From Talpa occidentalis (lineage: Eukaryota; Chordata; Mammalia; Eulipotyphla; Talpidae), in assembly GCF_014898055.3 (NCBI RefSeq), contig NW_023601212.1, forward strand, positions 33,654,329-33,718,328: a DNA stretch of 64,000 bases. The letters run 5' to 3'. The translations under genes were made by a program, and so were the position numbers. This document shows, one piece after another, positions 23,661-35,800 of the stretch (position 1 is the first letter of the stretch; the number at the start of each line of letters is the position of its first letter). The notes beneath the pieces were generated by a model that was not told the origin of the DNA, made no database searches, and worked only from the letters and a program-made list of their open reading frames with translations.

Positions 23661-25620
23661 TCTTTCTAAACTCTCAGAGCCATCTTTCTAAACATACATA
23701 AGAGAACTGGGGTCTTGACCTGTGGAAGGTTGGGTGGAACTGTGGACTAGGGTACAGGTTGGAGTTACAGTCTTAAAGAAGAGGAGCAAAGGTCCTTGTG
23801 TCTTCAAATCCTTCCCTTTCTCACCGATTGACACTCACTACATGTCCTACGTGGACAACTAACAAAGAGTCCTACAATCCCCAAGGCAGATACCACCCCA
23901 TGGAAGGCTTTGCCTCCAGGGAGTCCTCATTTCATGCTTTTTCAGGTCAGTGAGACCTGAGTTGATGTGAAGATGCCCCTCACAGATAAAGCCACAGGTT
24001 GAGCAGTCACTCACATTCTGAAGAAGATTGGCGTGAATTCAGGGTGAGGAGGCATTCTGAGGAGCAGGTAGATGGTGACATCGGCCGTGGCTCTCAGGTA
24101 CAGGAGCTGCTGTCAGTCTTTCTCTTTGCAGGTTTGCCCCCCAGGACGTGTCCACTCATTTGGGATGGAAGAATTAGGAAGTATATTTGTTTTATGAAAT
24201 TGAAGCTTTGTTGAATGTGTCCAGAGAATATTTTCCTTTTCATGTATTTGGAAACCATAAATTTATCTCCTGCTGGGGAGTAAAAGTAAATTGCTTCACA
24301 AAGAGAAAAGCTCTTAAAGCTCTTTAAAAGGCTTGACATCTTTCACAAACATGTGCTTTTTAATGACTGGGAAATTCCTGGTAGAGGGAAAAAATTGTCC
24401 TTTTGTACAAATGAGGTCATTCTGGCTCTGAGTATTCTGGTGCCTGCGTGCTGCTCCATGTTTTGTGACCAGAGGTTATTGGCAGGATAATTCCACTGTG
24501 GATATTCACTGCTTTTAGGGCATGTTGCCAAAGAGAAAGTTATCTTAGCTGAGAAACTGCCAAACCATTGCAAGAGGTCCATTTCTCCTGGGGCCTGAGC
24601 TGGTGACTGATAATGGCTGGGTTTAGGTTGGCTATGGTTGAGTTTTTGAAGTATGCTGTCCCGCTGCACCAGGACTGCTGTGTCTGCCTCGCCCTCGTTT
24701 GCATCTCAACAGCTCCATTGCTTCTCCATTCAGGAATGATTTTCCTCTCCAGGCTTCCTTCTGTGTTCTCAGCTTTGATTCTCTCCTGATGAGCAGAAAC
24801 ATCTGTGCCACTTTGAGGCCTCACATTCATCTTTTCAACCTGGTATAAATGGAAAACAACTGTTGAGATAACTTGCCCTGTCCTACCTTTGAACACTTGG
24901 AGTCTGATTCCTCCTAAAATTAATTTCTGAATAGGATCAGCTGTAGAAAAGACAATATCTGAGGTCTTGGAATGGTCAGTGAAAGGGCTTTCCTCAGTGG
25001 TGAGATTGAGTAGGCCTCAGTGGATGCTAAGGGAAGCTCATTTTCCTCTATCTTAAAAACAGCCATTTCCATGGAAACTTGGAAAAGGGCTAGGTAGGGA
25101 GATGGTTTCTTCTATCCTGGAAGTTTTCACAAAGAGGTTGACTTGGAAGCAGCTCAGGAGCTCTGACAAATGACCTCTGTAGTCTCCTTTAAATTATTTA
25201 TTTTAACGGCTATGTTGAGGGGTCAGGGATGGGAAATAAACTGAGAGTTGTTAACTGATTTATAGGTAGCAGCACTGTGCCGGGCCCTTTAGCATGTTGC
25301 CTTTTTAGACTTATCTTAGTTAATCAGTCCAACCATACTGCCTCACATCTTGATGGGTCTAAACTGGAGTCATTAAATTTCCCCAATTCACCCATGTCTG
25401 TAATGCATCCATTTCTTGATAAACTTGTGTAGCTCTTACCCGTTTTTGATCAACTACAGGTTTTTATTATTTTAAAATTCATTTTCCTGATGCCGAGAAT
25501 TTGGTTCTGAATCTGATTTGTTAAGAAAATACGTGTTCTGGCATCGTGAATTGATTCCATTGCTCCTTAGATCTGAAACTTCTGGCTTCAGGCTCTGTTG
25601 CCTAAATATGTGTAAGAATA
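23661..25620. other. Unassigned intron sequence
   Basis: Minus-strand frames at 24343-24669 and 24540-24896 (108 and 118 codons) overlap each other, lack recognisable motifs and have no splice context. I treat them as chance. Confidence 0.45.
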
Positions 25621-25634
25621 ATTTATTAAAAAAC

Positions 25635-25705
25635 TATCTTTTTATAACTATAAAATAGTTATAAGATATATATAAGAAAATAGTTATAAGATAGTTATAA
25701 AATCT
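25635..25705. repeat. AT-rich tandem/inverted repeat
   Basis: The motif atagttataag recurs three times. The first copy also forms a perfect 9-bp inverted repeat (ttataacta 25642-25650 with tagttataa 25656-25664). Confidence 0.75.
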
Positions 25706-26131
25706 GGTCATAAGCTACTTCGGTATTTGCTGCAGATCACATTTCTTGCCCAAAACAATATCACTTCTCTAAGAGATCCCAGAACCCTTGCTAGAAATCT
25801 CTCAGGCTTGACCATGACACATCCATATTCATTCACTGCTCCCCCACCTCCGTCCACAAAGCCTAGGTTTATCGGCAGTACCTATGAGTATTTTACTGAA
25901 CCAAACAGCTGGTACAAAAGAACTGGAAAAATATGGCTAGGAAATGCTATCATACTTGAAATTGGGAAATTCTGGGTAATTGCTGAGTGCCTCTTATTAG
26001 TTCCTGTGGGGAAGATATATGGGAAAGTGCATACTGGGTTAATATTGTAAAAATGCCATGAGCTAAACCAGAAGTTATATATCTGCTGTGATGCTCACAA
26101 TGGGAATGACACTGATTTGCTGATAATGTTT

Positions 26132-26152
26132 TTATTATTATTATTATTATTA
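26132..26152 (+). repeat. (TTA)7 microsatellite at the exon 2 acceptor
   Basis: Seven uninterrupted TTA units end eight bases before the exon, followed directly by ttctgtag. The microsatellite therefore supplies most of the polypyrimidine tract. Confidence 0.95.
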
Positions 26153-26160
26153 TTCTGTAG

Positions 26161-26222
26161 CCTCAGACGATACAGCAGACTCTCAAGAGGACATTGCAGT
26201 ATTATGAGCACCAAGTTATTGG
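26161..26222 (+). CDS. GUCY1A2: GUCY1A2 coding exon (exon 2 by human order), partial CDS
   Basis: This 62-bp internal exon encodes part of the alpha-2 subunit of soluble guanylate cyclase, which with beta-1 forms the cytosolic NO receptor that converts GTP to cGMP. Read from its first base, it gives PQTIQQTLKRTLQYYEHQVI plus two bases of a split Gly codon. From memory this matches the segment of human GUCY1A2 just after the low-complexity N-terminus. The acceptor is ttctgtag at 26153-26160 and the donor is a perfect GTAAGT at 26223. A branch-point-like ctgat lies at 26120-26124. The upstream intron is phase 0 and the downstream intron is phase 2. The frame and the split Gly continue exactly into the exon at 46751, which makes chance very unlikely. 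The length is not a multiple of three, so skipping it would shift the frame. Unusually, the tract before the acceptor is a (TTA)7 microsatellite. Confidence 0.95.
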
Positions 26223-27300
26223 GTAAGTAAAAGTGGATTTTGGTCATGATTGGGGGAAATTAAAGATATTTTCTCAAACTTTGCTGTTGAGCATATGGGT
26301 TTCTGCAGCCAGGTCAGCCTCCCTTCACAGAGTTTATGTTCATAGTCTGGCATTTTTGGACTGATTTCCTTTGGTTTATTTGTGATTACTCCTTTCTAAA
26401 TGAAATTCCCTTTTGGTATTGCTTTTTTTTTTTTTTCTGTTTTCTTGTCTTCTTACCCTCTCATTCTCATCCACTGCATCTCATAGTTTTGCGTTAGTAA
26501 TATGGTGAGATTTATTGGTACCAACCAAGAGGCTTTACATGGGATTATAGAATACTTCAGGGAAGTTGACTCAAAATCACTACAAGTTTAACAGTTGAAC
26601 TAGGTGTTTCTTTGCCTGGCATCACATGCTGCAAACTTCCCTTTATTATCCCCCTTTCTTGATGGATGTGATGAGGTGTAAAGTGAGATGACTTGAGGTC
26701 AGTTGAATTTACTTACTAGTACCTAATAACTTTTCTCTTTTGTAAAGGCTAATGATGATATTAATTAAATAATCAAGGATTAGGTTTATATGCAACAATT
26801 TCAATAAAAATATTGTAAACAGAAAGCTACAAATGAGTGTTGGTATACCTTTGATTGGCTCAGCAGAAAACAGTTGGCAAATATAGAAATTTAAATTACC
26901 AATTTGCTGCAATATAACTATTCAAATGAAATTCATTGACCTTAGAGACTGTACATATTTTTAATTCACTTTGTGGCTATTTTCTATGTGTTCCAATGAC
27001 CAATCTATGTAAGATTTTAAGAACTGTTGAAACTCTTGAAATGCCATTGGAATCATTTAACATTTGTGGCTAAAAATCATTGATTTGGGGATCAGGAGTA
27101 TGATTTTGGTTCTTAGGGTATAGTGTGATTCCCCCTCCGCCCACACACACAATACAGAAGGGAGGAAAACTTAGTGGAAAATAATTCAGTACCTAGTATA
27201 ATGCCGTATACTTTTAAGTTCTTCATGATTATGTTAATTTTCATTTCAAAGGGAATGGCTTTGAAACTTTGTCATATCAGCCTCAAGAGTGTGGTACTCA
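26223..27300. other. Unassigned start of intron 2
   Basis: No repeat family recognised. A T-run lies at about 26425-26437. Confidence 0.5.
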
Positions 27301-28037
27301 GAAAGACATATTTTTAATTTTTTTTATTTTTTTACATCATTTTTCATTTTTGACAATATTTGCTTCCTCCCACCCCCTCAGGTGTAGTCCCCATAGAGTT
27401 TCCTTCACCAATGCACCTGTGCGCCATCATCTTAGTCCCCTGTTCTCCTCCCTTCCTCCCTCTGATCCCTCTCCCTCCTCCTCCCCTTCAATGTGTCTCT
27501 GATTTATAATTGTCCATTTTTGCTTTGTTGTATTTTGTACTGTTACTGTTTTTTTACATTGATGTCTTATTTGGTTCCCCTATATTCCTGCTGTAAGTGA
27601 AACCATCTGATATTTTTCTTTCTCCTGGCTTATTTCACAGCGCATAGTTCCTTCTAGTTCCATCCACGTTGCTGCAAATGGCATGAGTTTATCTTTTTGA
27701 TTGCTATATAATATTCCATTGTGTATATATGTCACATCTTCTTGATCCAGTCATCTATTTTTGGGCTGCAATAAATGTAGATGTACAGGTGTTCTTTTGA
27801 ATCAATGTTTTGTGTTCTTTGGGTAGATCCCTAGGAGTGGAATTGCCAGGCAATATGGTAGCTCCATTTTCAGTAGACTGAGAAACCTCCAGACAGCTTT
27901 CCATAGTGGTTGGACCAGTTTGCACTCCCACCAGCAATGTAGGAGAGTTCCTTTTTCACCATATCCTCGCCCACATTTGTTGTTGCTTGTTTTTTTTTTT
28001 GATACATGCCATTCTTACTGGTGCAATACCTTGAAAT

Positions 28038-28067
28038 ACACTGAAATACACACCAGTATTTCAGTGT
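28038..28067. repeat. 12-bp perfect inverted repeat in old L1
   Basis: acactgaaatac (28038-28049) pairs with gtatttcagtgt (28056-28067) around a six-base loop. The sister L1 (33295-33340) has no such palindrome at the equivalent place. Confidence 0.85.
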
Positions 28068-28416
28068 GGTTTCAATTTGCATTTCCCTAATTATAAGGGA
28101 TATTGAACATTTTTTCATATGCCTCTTTGTCATTTGCATTTCCTCTTTGGAGAAATATCTTTTAGTTCTTCTGCCTATTTCTTGACTGGATTGATTATTT
28201 TGTTTTTGTTGAGCAGTGTGAGTTCTTTGTATATCTTTGTGATCAGTCCCTTATCAGTTGACTGGAGCGCAAAGACTTTTTCCCTATCAATGGAGTGTCT
28301 CTCTGTTTTGGTTAATGTCACTTTTGCTGTGCAGAAGCTTTCAGTTTGATGTATTCCCAGGTGTTTATTTTTTCCTTGACTTTCTTTGCTTTGGGTGATG
28401 AGTCCGTTATTGCGAT

Positions 28417-28637
28417 ACTAGGAAAAAGACTAATTAATACAAAGTAAAAATCAAAATCAACAAGCAACTATAAACTAGAGACACACTATGCTGGGGGCAG
28501 GGGCAGGGAGAGGAAGGATTAGGGTCAAAATAAGGGGGGTATAATTGTATGGGGAATATAACCAAAATGAAAATGCATACATTGTGCAAAAATGAAAAAT
28601 GATTTAAGAATTATATAAAATAAAATATTAAAAAAAG
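28417..28637 (+). mobile_element. L1 3'-end fragment, opposite orientation
   Basis: A + strand L1 3' UTR ends ...gtatggggaatataaccaaaatgaaaatgcatacattgtg...aaaaaaa. It splits the old ORF2 and is flanked by gttattgcgat (28406-28416) and gttattatgat (28638-28648), a TSD with two changes. Confidence 0.9.
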
Positions 28638-31410
28638 GTTATTATGATGTATGTCTTGTAGTGTTTTACCTATATTTTCTTCTATATATTTTATGGTTTC
28701 AGGTCTTATGTCCAGTTCTTTTATCCATTTTGAGTTGATTTTTGTGCATGGTGAAAGGTGCATTTTGTTGCATGTGGTGGTCCAGTTTTCCCAGTGCCAT
28801 TTATTGAACAAACTGTCCATGTTCCATTGCATATTCTTTGCTCCTTTGTTAAAGATCAGTTGTCCATATAAGTGTGGTTTTATTTCTGGGATCTCTATTC
28901 GGTTCCATTGGTCTGTGTATCTGTTTTTGTTCAATACCAAACTGTTTTAATTATTATGGCTTTGTAGTATAGCTTGAAGTTCGGAAGTATGATACCTTCT
29001 TTCTCCTTTGTTTTCATCAGTAGGGCTTTAGCTATTTGTGGTTTTTTATGGTTCCATATGAATTTCATCAGTGTTTGTTCTATTTCTTTGAAGAATATCA
29101 TTGGGATTTTTATTGGAATAGCATTGAATCTGTATCCTGCTTTTGGGAGGATGGCCATTTTAATAATGTTGATTCTTCCAATCCATGAGCAGGGGATGTC
29201 TTTCCATTTCTTTGTGTCTTCTTCAATTTCTTTTATAATTTTCTTTGTTTTATAATTTTGTTTTATAATTTTTTTGTTTTATAATTTTCTTTGTATATGT
29301 CTTTCACCTCTTTTGTTAGGTTTATTCCCAAGTATTTGATTTTTTTTTGTTTCAATTATAAAAGGGATTTTTTTTTAATTTCTTCTTCTTCCGATTGATT
29401 GTGTACAGGAAGGCTACTGATTTTTGTGTGTTGATTTTGTATCCTGCTACTTTACTGAACTTATATTTTACTTATACTTTACTCAACTTATATGGTTGAT
29501 TATTTTGAGCAGTTTTTCTGTGGCATTTTTGGATTCTCTATGTATATTATCATATCATCTGCAAATAGTGATAATTTTACTTTTCTTTCCCTATCTGGAT
29601 TCCTTGTATGTCTGTCTCTTGTCTTGCCCTGGCTAGGATCTCCAGTATTATATTGAAGAGCAAGGGTGAGAGAGTGTATTCTTGTATTCTTCCTGATCTT
29701 AAAGGAAAGGCCTTCAGCTTTTTGCCATTAAGAATAATATTGGCTGTGGGTTTGTTGTATGTGGCTTTTATCATGTTAAGGTATGTTCCTTCTATCCCGA
29801 GAATTTCAAGGGCCTTCATCATAAATGGATGTTGGACTTTGTTGAATGCTTTCTCAGCATATGGTTTTAATTTTTCTTTTTGTTGATATGTTGGATTACA
29901 CTGACCAATTTTCATATGTTGTACCATCCTTGTGCCCCTGGGATGAATCCCACTTAATCATGGTGTATTATCCCTTTGATGCATTGTTGGATTCTGTTGG
30001 CAAGGATTTTGTTGAGGAGTTTTGCATCAGTGTTTATTAGGGAGATTGGCCTGTGATTTTCTTTTTTGTGCTGTCTTTGTTTGGTTTTGGTATTAGTGTA
30101 ATGTTGGCTTCATAGAAGCCAACATTTGGTGGTACAACATTTGGTAGTATTCCTTCTTTTTCAATTTTTTGAAAGAGCTTTTGTAGGATAGGCAATAATT
30201 CACTGCTGAATGTTTGATAGAATTCATTTGTGAAGCCGTCTGGGCCTGGGCTTTTGTTTTTGTGGAGTGCTTTGATTACTGCCTCAATTTCACTGCTTGT
30301 AATTGGTCTGTTTAGGTGTTCTATTTCTTCTTTGTCCAGCTTTGGATGATTATATCATTCTAGGAATTTGTCCATCTCTTCTAGGTTGTTGAATTTTTTT
30401 GCATATAAGTAGTCATAGTAATCTCTGATTATTCTTTTGATTTCTACTGAGTCTGTTGTGATTTCTTCTCTTTCATTTATAATCTAAATAGGATTATATG
30501 TGTTTTCTATTTCTATTTATATGTGTTTTCTCCCATTTTTTCTTTGTAAGCCTGGCTAGAGTATTGTCTATTTTTCAAAGAACCAACTTTTGGTTTCATT
30601 GATCTTTTGGATTGTTTTTTTAATTTCCATTTTGTTTATTTCTGCTTTGGTTTTTATTATTTACTTTTACTGGCTTTAGGGTTTTCTTGTTATTTTTCTA
30701 GCTCTTTGAGATGTGAGATTAGGTTTTTTCTTTGAGTTCTTTCTTGTCTGTTGATGCGAGCCTGTATTGCTATATATTTTCCTCCTAGTAGAGCTTTTGC
30801 TGCATCCCATACATTCTGAAAGGTGGTGTCCTCCTTGTCTTTCAGCTCAAAGTATTTTTTAATTTCTTCTTTGATCTCCTCATTAGTCCAGTGGTCTTCC
30901 AGTAGTGTGGATTTCAATCTCCATGAAGTGGGAGGGTTCCTTGTTTTCTTTTCATGATTTATTTCTAGTTTGATGCCTTCATGATTGGAGAAGTTAGTTG
31001 AAATGATTTTGATCTTTATGTATCTTTGGGATGTTTGTCTTGTGGCCCAGTATGTGATTAGTTCTGGAGAATGATCTGTGCGTGCTTGAGAAAAATGTGT
31101 ACTTGGATTTTTTTGGGTGCGGTGTCCTATAGATGTCTGTTAAGTTCATGAGTTCTATTTCTTTATTTAGAGCTCTAGTGTCTTTGTTTATTTTTTGTCT
31201 CGTTGATCTGTCCATTGGTGAGAGTGGGGTGTTGAAGTCTTCCACTATATATGTATTTTCTTTAATGTCTGTTTTCAGAGCTGATAATAACTGTCTAATA
31301 TATATTGGTGTTCCTTCATTTGATGAGTATATGTTTAGTGTTATATCTTCCTGATGTATTGTATCCTTGATCATTATGTAGTGTCCATCTATGTCTCTTT
31401 TTACCTTTTT

Positions 31411-31728
31411 TTTTTTTTTTTTGCTTTATTTTCTTTTTATCTTGATATATTTTCCTCATCGTTATACTCTTTTTTTTTTTAATTAATAAATTTTATTTTT
31501 ATATTCCCCATACAATTGCAATCCCCCCATTCTGACCCCAATCCCTCCCCTCCCGCCCCCCACCCCCCAAAAAGTGTCTCTGGTTCATAGTTTTTGTTGA
31601 TTTTGATTTTCACTTTCTTATAGTTATTCATTTTCCTGGTCCCTTATTTAAGTTTTCTAGATCCCTGCTATGAGTGAGACCATCCGGTATTTTTCTTTTT
31701 CTTTTTGGCTTATTTCACTGAGCATGAT
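31411..31728 (-). mobile_element. L1 3'-end fragment with possible short 3' transduction
   Basis: On the - strand: the end of ORF2 and an L1 3' UTR close to the long element's (31481-31728), an A-run (plus 31470-31480), then 47 bp of unrelated sequence (31423-31469), then a second A-run (31411-31422). It interrupts the old L1 just inside its endonuclease region. The TSD cctttttt (31404-31411 and 31729-31736) is weak because it merges with the T-run. Confidence 0.8.
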
Positions 31729-32023
31729 CCTTTTTTAATTTGAAGTCTATTTCATCTGATGTAAGTATAGCTATTCCTGCCTTCTTTTTTTGGTCCATTT
31801 GCTTGTAGGATTGTTTTCTAACCTTTTACTTTCAGTCTGTGTTTATCTTTTGTGGTTAAATGTGTTTCCTGGAGACAGCAGAATGATGGATTTTGTTTTT
31901 TAATCCAGCATGCTACTCTCTTTTTATTTATGAGTTTAATCCATTTACATTTAGAGTTAATTTTGATATGTTGACATCTGTATTTGCCATTTTGTTTGTC
32001 TTTTTTGTGATTTTTATTTTATT

Positions 32024-32285
32024 TAATTTTTTAAAGATTTTTTTTTTTTTTTAGACAAGAACCAGGGCTCAGGCCAGATGCGTGGGAGGGTGAGAGGATT
32101 CACCAGAGACAGCATGGAACAGAACAGGCAGACTGACGAAATACACTGCTGAGGGGAGCATCAAGCGAGACAGGAGAAGTCTGCCGTGCCTTGTGGGACC
32201 CTCGCTGGCCGGGGCTGCAGAGGCTGCAGACAGCTTCGCAGTGCTGCGCTCAACCGCCTGCACCACCGGGGAGGCTCTTTTTTGT
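32024..32285 (-). mobile_element. tRNA-derived SINE inside old L1
   Basis: SINE on the - strand with poly(A) (plus 32036-32052), complete body and a shortened head. The TSD tattttatt is at 32015-32023 and 32286-32294. Box B is lost in a small deletion around 32205-32212, so this copy probably lacks a working pol III promoter. Confidence 0.87.
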
Positions 32286-32357
32286 TATTTTATTCCTTGC
32301 TTTATTCTTTTCTTCTTTTTTTTTTTTTTTTTGTTTTTTTTTTTTTTTTTTTTTTTT

Positions 32358-32615
32358 AATTAAAATGACTTCAAAACACAGAAACTTTATGTTGACTACA
32401 ATATTAATTATGAAATAAATAAACTATGAATTGTAGAAAACATTGGATAGGATGTAAAGTGTAACAGATAATTATTAAAATTCACATCATGATCATAAAC
32501 CAACATGAGTCTGTCTTGGAAGCCTGCCTGAAATGCAGAATTATTCCAGTAATTTTGAAATGGCACAAAAACAAAATTTAATATCATGCATTTATAGTTA
32601 TTACAGATATTGACC
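32358..32615 (-). other. 3'-transduced sequence carried by the long L1
   Basis: This non-L1 sequence lies between two poly(A) tracts and inside the element's TSDs. It should be a copy of DNA that lies just downstream of the progenitor L1 elsewhere in the genome. On the - strand a CATAAA-type signal (plus 32386-32391) sits about 30 bases before the final poly(A), a plausible substitute poly(A) signal. Confidence 0.85.
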
Positions 32616-32821
32616 TTCTTTTTTTTTTTTTTTTTTTTTTTTTCTTTTTTAAATATTAAATTTTATTTTTATATTCCCCCATACAATTGCAAACGCCCCA
32701 TTCTGACCCCAATCCTTCCCTCCCGCCCCCCCCCCCAAAAAGTGTCTCTGGTTCATAGTTTTTTGTTGATTTTGATTTTCACTTTCTTATATTCATTTTC
32801 CTGGTCCCTTATTTAAGTTTT

Positions 32822-35800
32822 CTAGATTCCTGCTATGAGTGAGACCATCCGGTATTTTTCTTTTTCTTTTTGGCTTATTTCGCTGAGCATGATCCCTTCC
32901 AGTGCCATCCATGTTGCTGCAAATTGCATGTGTTTATCTTTTTTGAATGCTGAGTAATATTCCATGGTATATATGTACCACATCTTCTTGATCCAGTCAT
33001 CTATTTTTGGGCATTTGGGTTGTTTCCAAAGCTTAGCTATTGTAAACAGTGCTGCTATAAACATAGGAGTGCAGGTGCTCTTTGGAATTGATGTTTCTGT
33101 GTCCTTTGGGTAAATACCTAGGAGTGGAATTGCTGGATCATATGGAAGCTCTATGTTTAGTAGGTCCAGAAATCTCCACACAGCTCTCCATAGTGGTTGG
33201 ACCAGTTTGCACTCCCACCAACAGTGCACAAGAGTTCCTTTTTCTCCACATCCTCGCCAACATTTGTTGTTGCTAGTTTTTTTAATATGTGCCATTCTCA
33301 CTGGTGTGAGATGGTATCTCATGGTAGTTTTGATTTGCATTTCCCTGATTACAAGTGATGTTGAACATTTTTTCATATGTCTGTTGGCCATTTGCATTTC
33401 CTCTTCAGAGAAGTTTCTTTTTAGCTCTTCTGCCCATTTTTTGACTGGATTATTTTCTTTGTTGTTGCTGAGTCTCATCAGCTCTTTGCAGATTTTTGTG
33501 ATCAGTCCTTTATCGTTAGTGTTGGGTGCAAAAATGTTCTCCCAGTTGGTGGGGTTTCTCTTTGTTTTTGTTATTGTCTCTTTTGCTGTGCAGAAGCTCT
33601 TTAATTTGATGTAGTCCCAGCTGTTTATCTTTCTCTTCACTATCACTGCTTTGGGTGATGTGTCTGTAAAGATGTCTTTGATGTGCAAATCCCGTAGTGT
33701 TTCGCCTATATTTCCTTCTATGTATTTTATGGTTTCAGGTCTTATGTCTAGTTCTTTAATCCATTTTGAGTTGATTTTTGTGTATGGTGTGAGGTAGTGG
33801 TCAAGCTTCATTCTTTTGCATGTAGCGACCCAGTTTTCCAGCACCACTTATTGAACAAACTTTCTTTGCTCCAATGCATAGTCTTCGCTCCTTTGTCAAA
33901 GATTAGTTGACCATAAATCTGTGGGTTTATTTCTGGATTTTCTATTCGATTCCATTGGTCTGTATGTCTGTTCTTGTTCCAATACCATGCAGTTTTGATG
34001 ATTATGGCTTTGTAGTATAGTTTGAAGTCTGGGAGTGTGATGCCTCCATTTCCTTCTTTTTTTTCAGTAGAGCTTTGGCTATTCGGGGTTTTTGGTGATT
34101 CCATATGAATTTCATCAATAATTGTTCTATTTCTTTGAAGAATGCCATTGAGATTTTGATTGGAATAGCATTGAATCTGTATATTGCTTTTGGTAGGATG
34201 GCCATTTTAATAATGTTTATTCTTCCAATCCATGAGCAGGGGATGTCTTTCCATTTCTTTGTGTCTTCTTCTATTTCTTTTAACAGTGTTTTATAGTTTT
34301 CTTTGTATAGGTCCTTTACCTCTTTTGTTAGATTTATTCCCAAATATTTGATTTTTTTTGTTTCGATAATAAAAGGGGTGGTTTTTTTGATTTCTTCTTC
34401 TTCAGATTTATTGTTTGTGTATAGGAAGGCTACTGACTTTTGCGTGTTGATTTTGTATCCTGCCACTTTACTGAATTGATTGATGAGTTGAATTAGTTTT
34501 TCTGTGGAGATTTTGGGGTTCTCTATGTATATTATCATATCATCTGCAAATAGTGATAGTTTGACTTCTTCTTTTCCTATTTGGATTCCTTGGATGTCTT
34601 TCTCTTGTCTTATTGCTCTGGCTAGGACTTCCAGTATTATATTGAAAAGCAGTGGTGAGAGTGGACATCCTTGTCTTGTTCCAGATCTTAATGGAATTGC
34701 TTTCAGCTTTTCACCATTGAGAATGATACTGGCTGTTGGCTTGTCATAGATGGCCTTTATGATGTTGAGGTATGTTCCTTGTATCCCAAGAATTTCAAGG
34801 GCTTTTATCATGAATGGATGTTGCACTTTGTCGAAAGCTTTCTCAGCATCTATTGATATTATCATATGGTTTTTATATTTCTTTTTGTTGATGTGTTGGA
34901 TAACGTTGATTGATTTTCGGATGTTAAACCATCCTTGTGCCCCTGGAATGAATCCAACTTGGTCGTGGTGAATTATCTTATGGATACATTGTTGGATTCT
35001 GATAGCTAAAATTTTATTGAGGATTTTTGCATCAGTGTTCATTAGGGAGATTGGCCTATAGTTTTCCTTTTTTGTGTTGTCCTTATTCGGTTTTGGTATT
35101 AGTGTAATATTGGCTTCATAGAACGTGTTTGGTATTGTCCCTTCCTTCTCAATTTTTTGGAAGAGTTTATGAAGGATAGGCACTAATTCGTCTCTGAATG
35201 TTTGGTAGAATTCATTTGTAAATCCATCAGGTCCTGGGCTTTTGTTTTTGGGGAGGTTTTTAATTACCATTTCAATTTCGCTGCTTGTAATTGGCTTGTT
35301 TAGGTGTTCTATTTCTTCTTTATCTAGCGTTGGGTGATTGTAGAGTTGTAGGAATTTGTCCATCTCCTCTAGATTGTTGAACTTGTTTCCATATAACTGT
35401 TCATAGTAGTTACTGATTATTCTTTTGATTTCTGCTGTGTCCGTTGTGATTTCTCCTCTTTCATTTATGATTCTGTGTATTTGTGCTTTCTCCCTTTTTT
35501 CCTTTGTGAGCCTGGCTAGGGGTTTGTCTATTTTATTTATTTTTTCAAAGAACCAGCTCTTGGTTCATTGATCTTTTGGATTGTTTTTTTAGTTTCAATT
35601 TCATTTATTTCTGCTTTGGTTTTTATTATTTCTTTTCTTCTACTGGTTCTGGGGTTTTTTGTTGTTCTTTTTCTAGATCTTTGAGCTTCGAGATTAGGTT
35701 GTTTCTTTGAGTTCTTTCTTGTTTTTTGATGTGAGCTTCTATTGCTATATATTTTCCTCTTATTACTGCTTTTGCTGCATCCCATACATTTAGGATATTG

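Larger units (their letters stand above)
1..26160 (+). other. GUCY1A2: 3' part of GUCY1A2 intron 1
   Basis: Everything left of the first exon is read as intron because no open frame with coding character or splice signals of matching phase was found. It contains SINEs, L1 3' ends, L2/MIR/MER5 relics and one candidate LTR, listed separately. Its upstream end lies outside the window. Short open frames here coincide with repeats or have no recognisable product. Confidence 0.85.
27318..32302 (-). mobile_element. Old L1, 3' part (host of the nest)
   Basis: On the - strand this is an L1 with 3' UTR (27318-27600) and a decayed ORF2 running to the endonuclease-coding start near 32000. Many frames survive as fragments of 60-130 codons. 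It is interrupted by insertions at 28417-28637, 31411-31728 and 32024-32285, and its remaining 5' part resumes at 39292. The likely old TSD is gaaagacatatttttaa (27301-27317) versus a diverged copy at 39731-39746. Small local duplications occur within it (for example ttttataatttt at 29245-29290). Confidence 0.9.

Noticed and set aside
24343..24896. Overlapping - strand frames of 108 and 118 codons
   Set aside because: They overlap in different frames, show no motif, have no splice context, and would be antisense inside an intron.
34002..35363. A 453-codon reverse-transcriptase-like frame as a possible host or viral gene
   Set aside because: It is the central part of the L1 ORF2 at 32822-36645, in phase with L1 structure and bounded by frameshifts.
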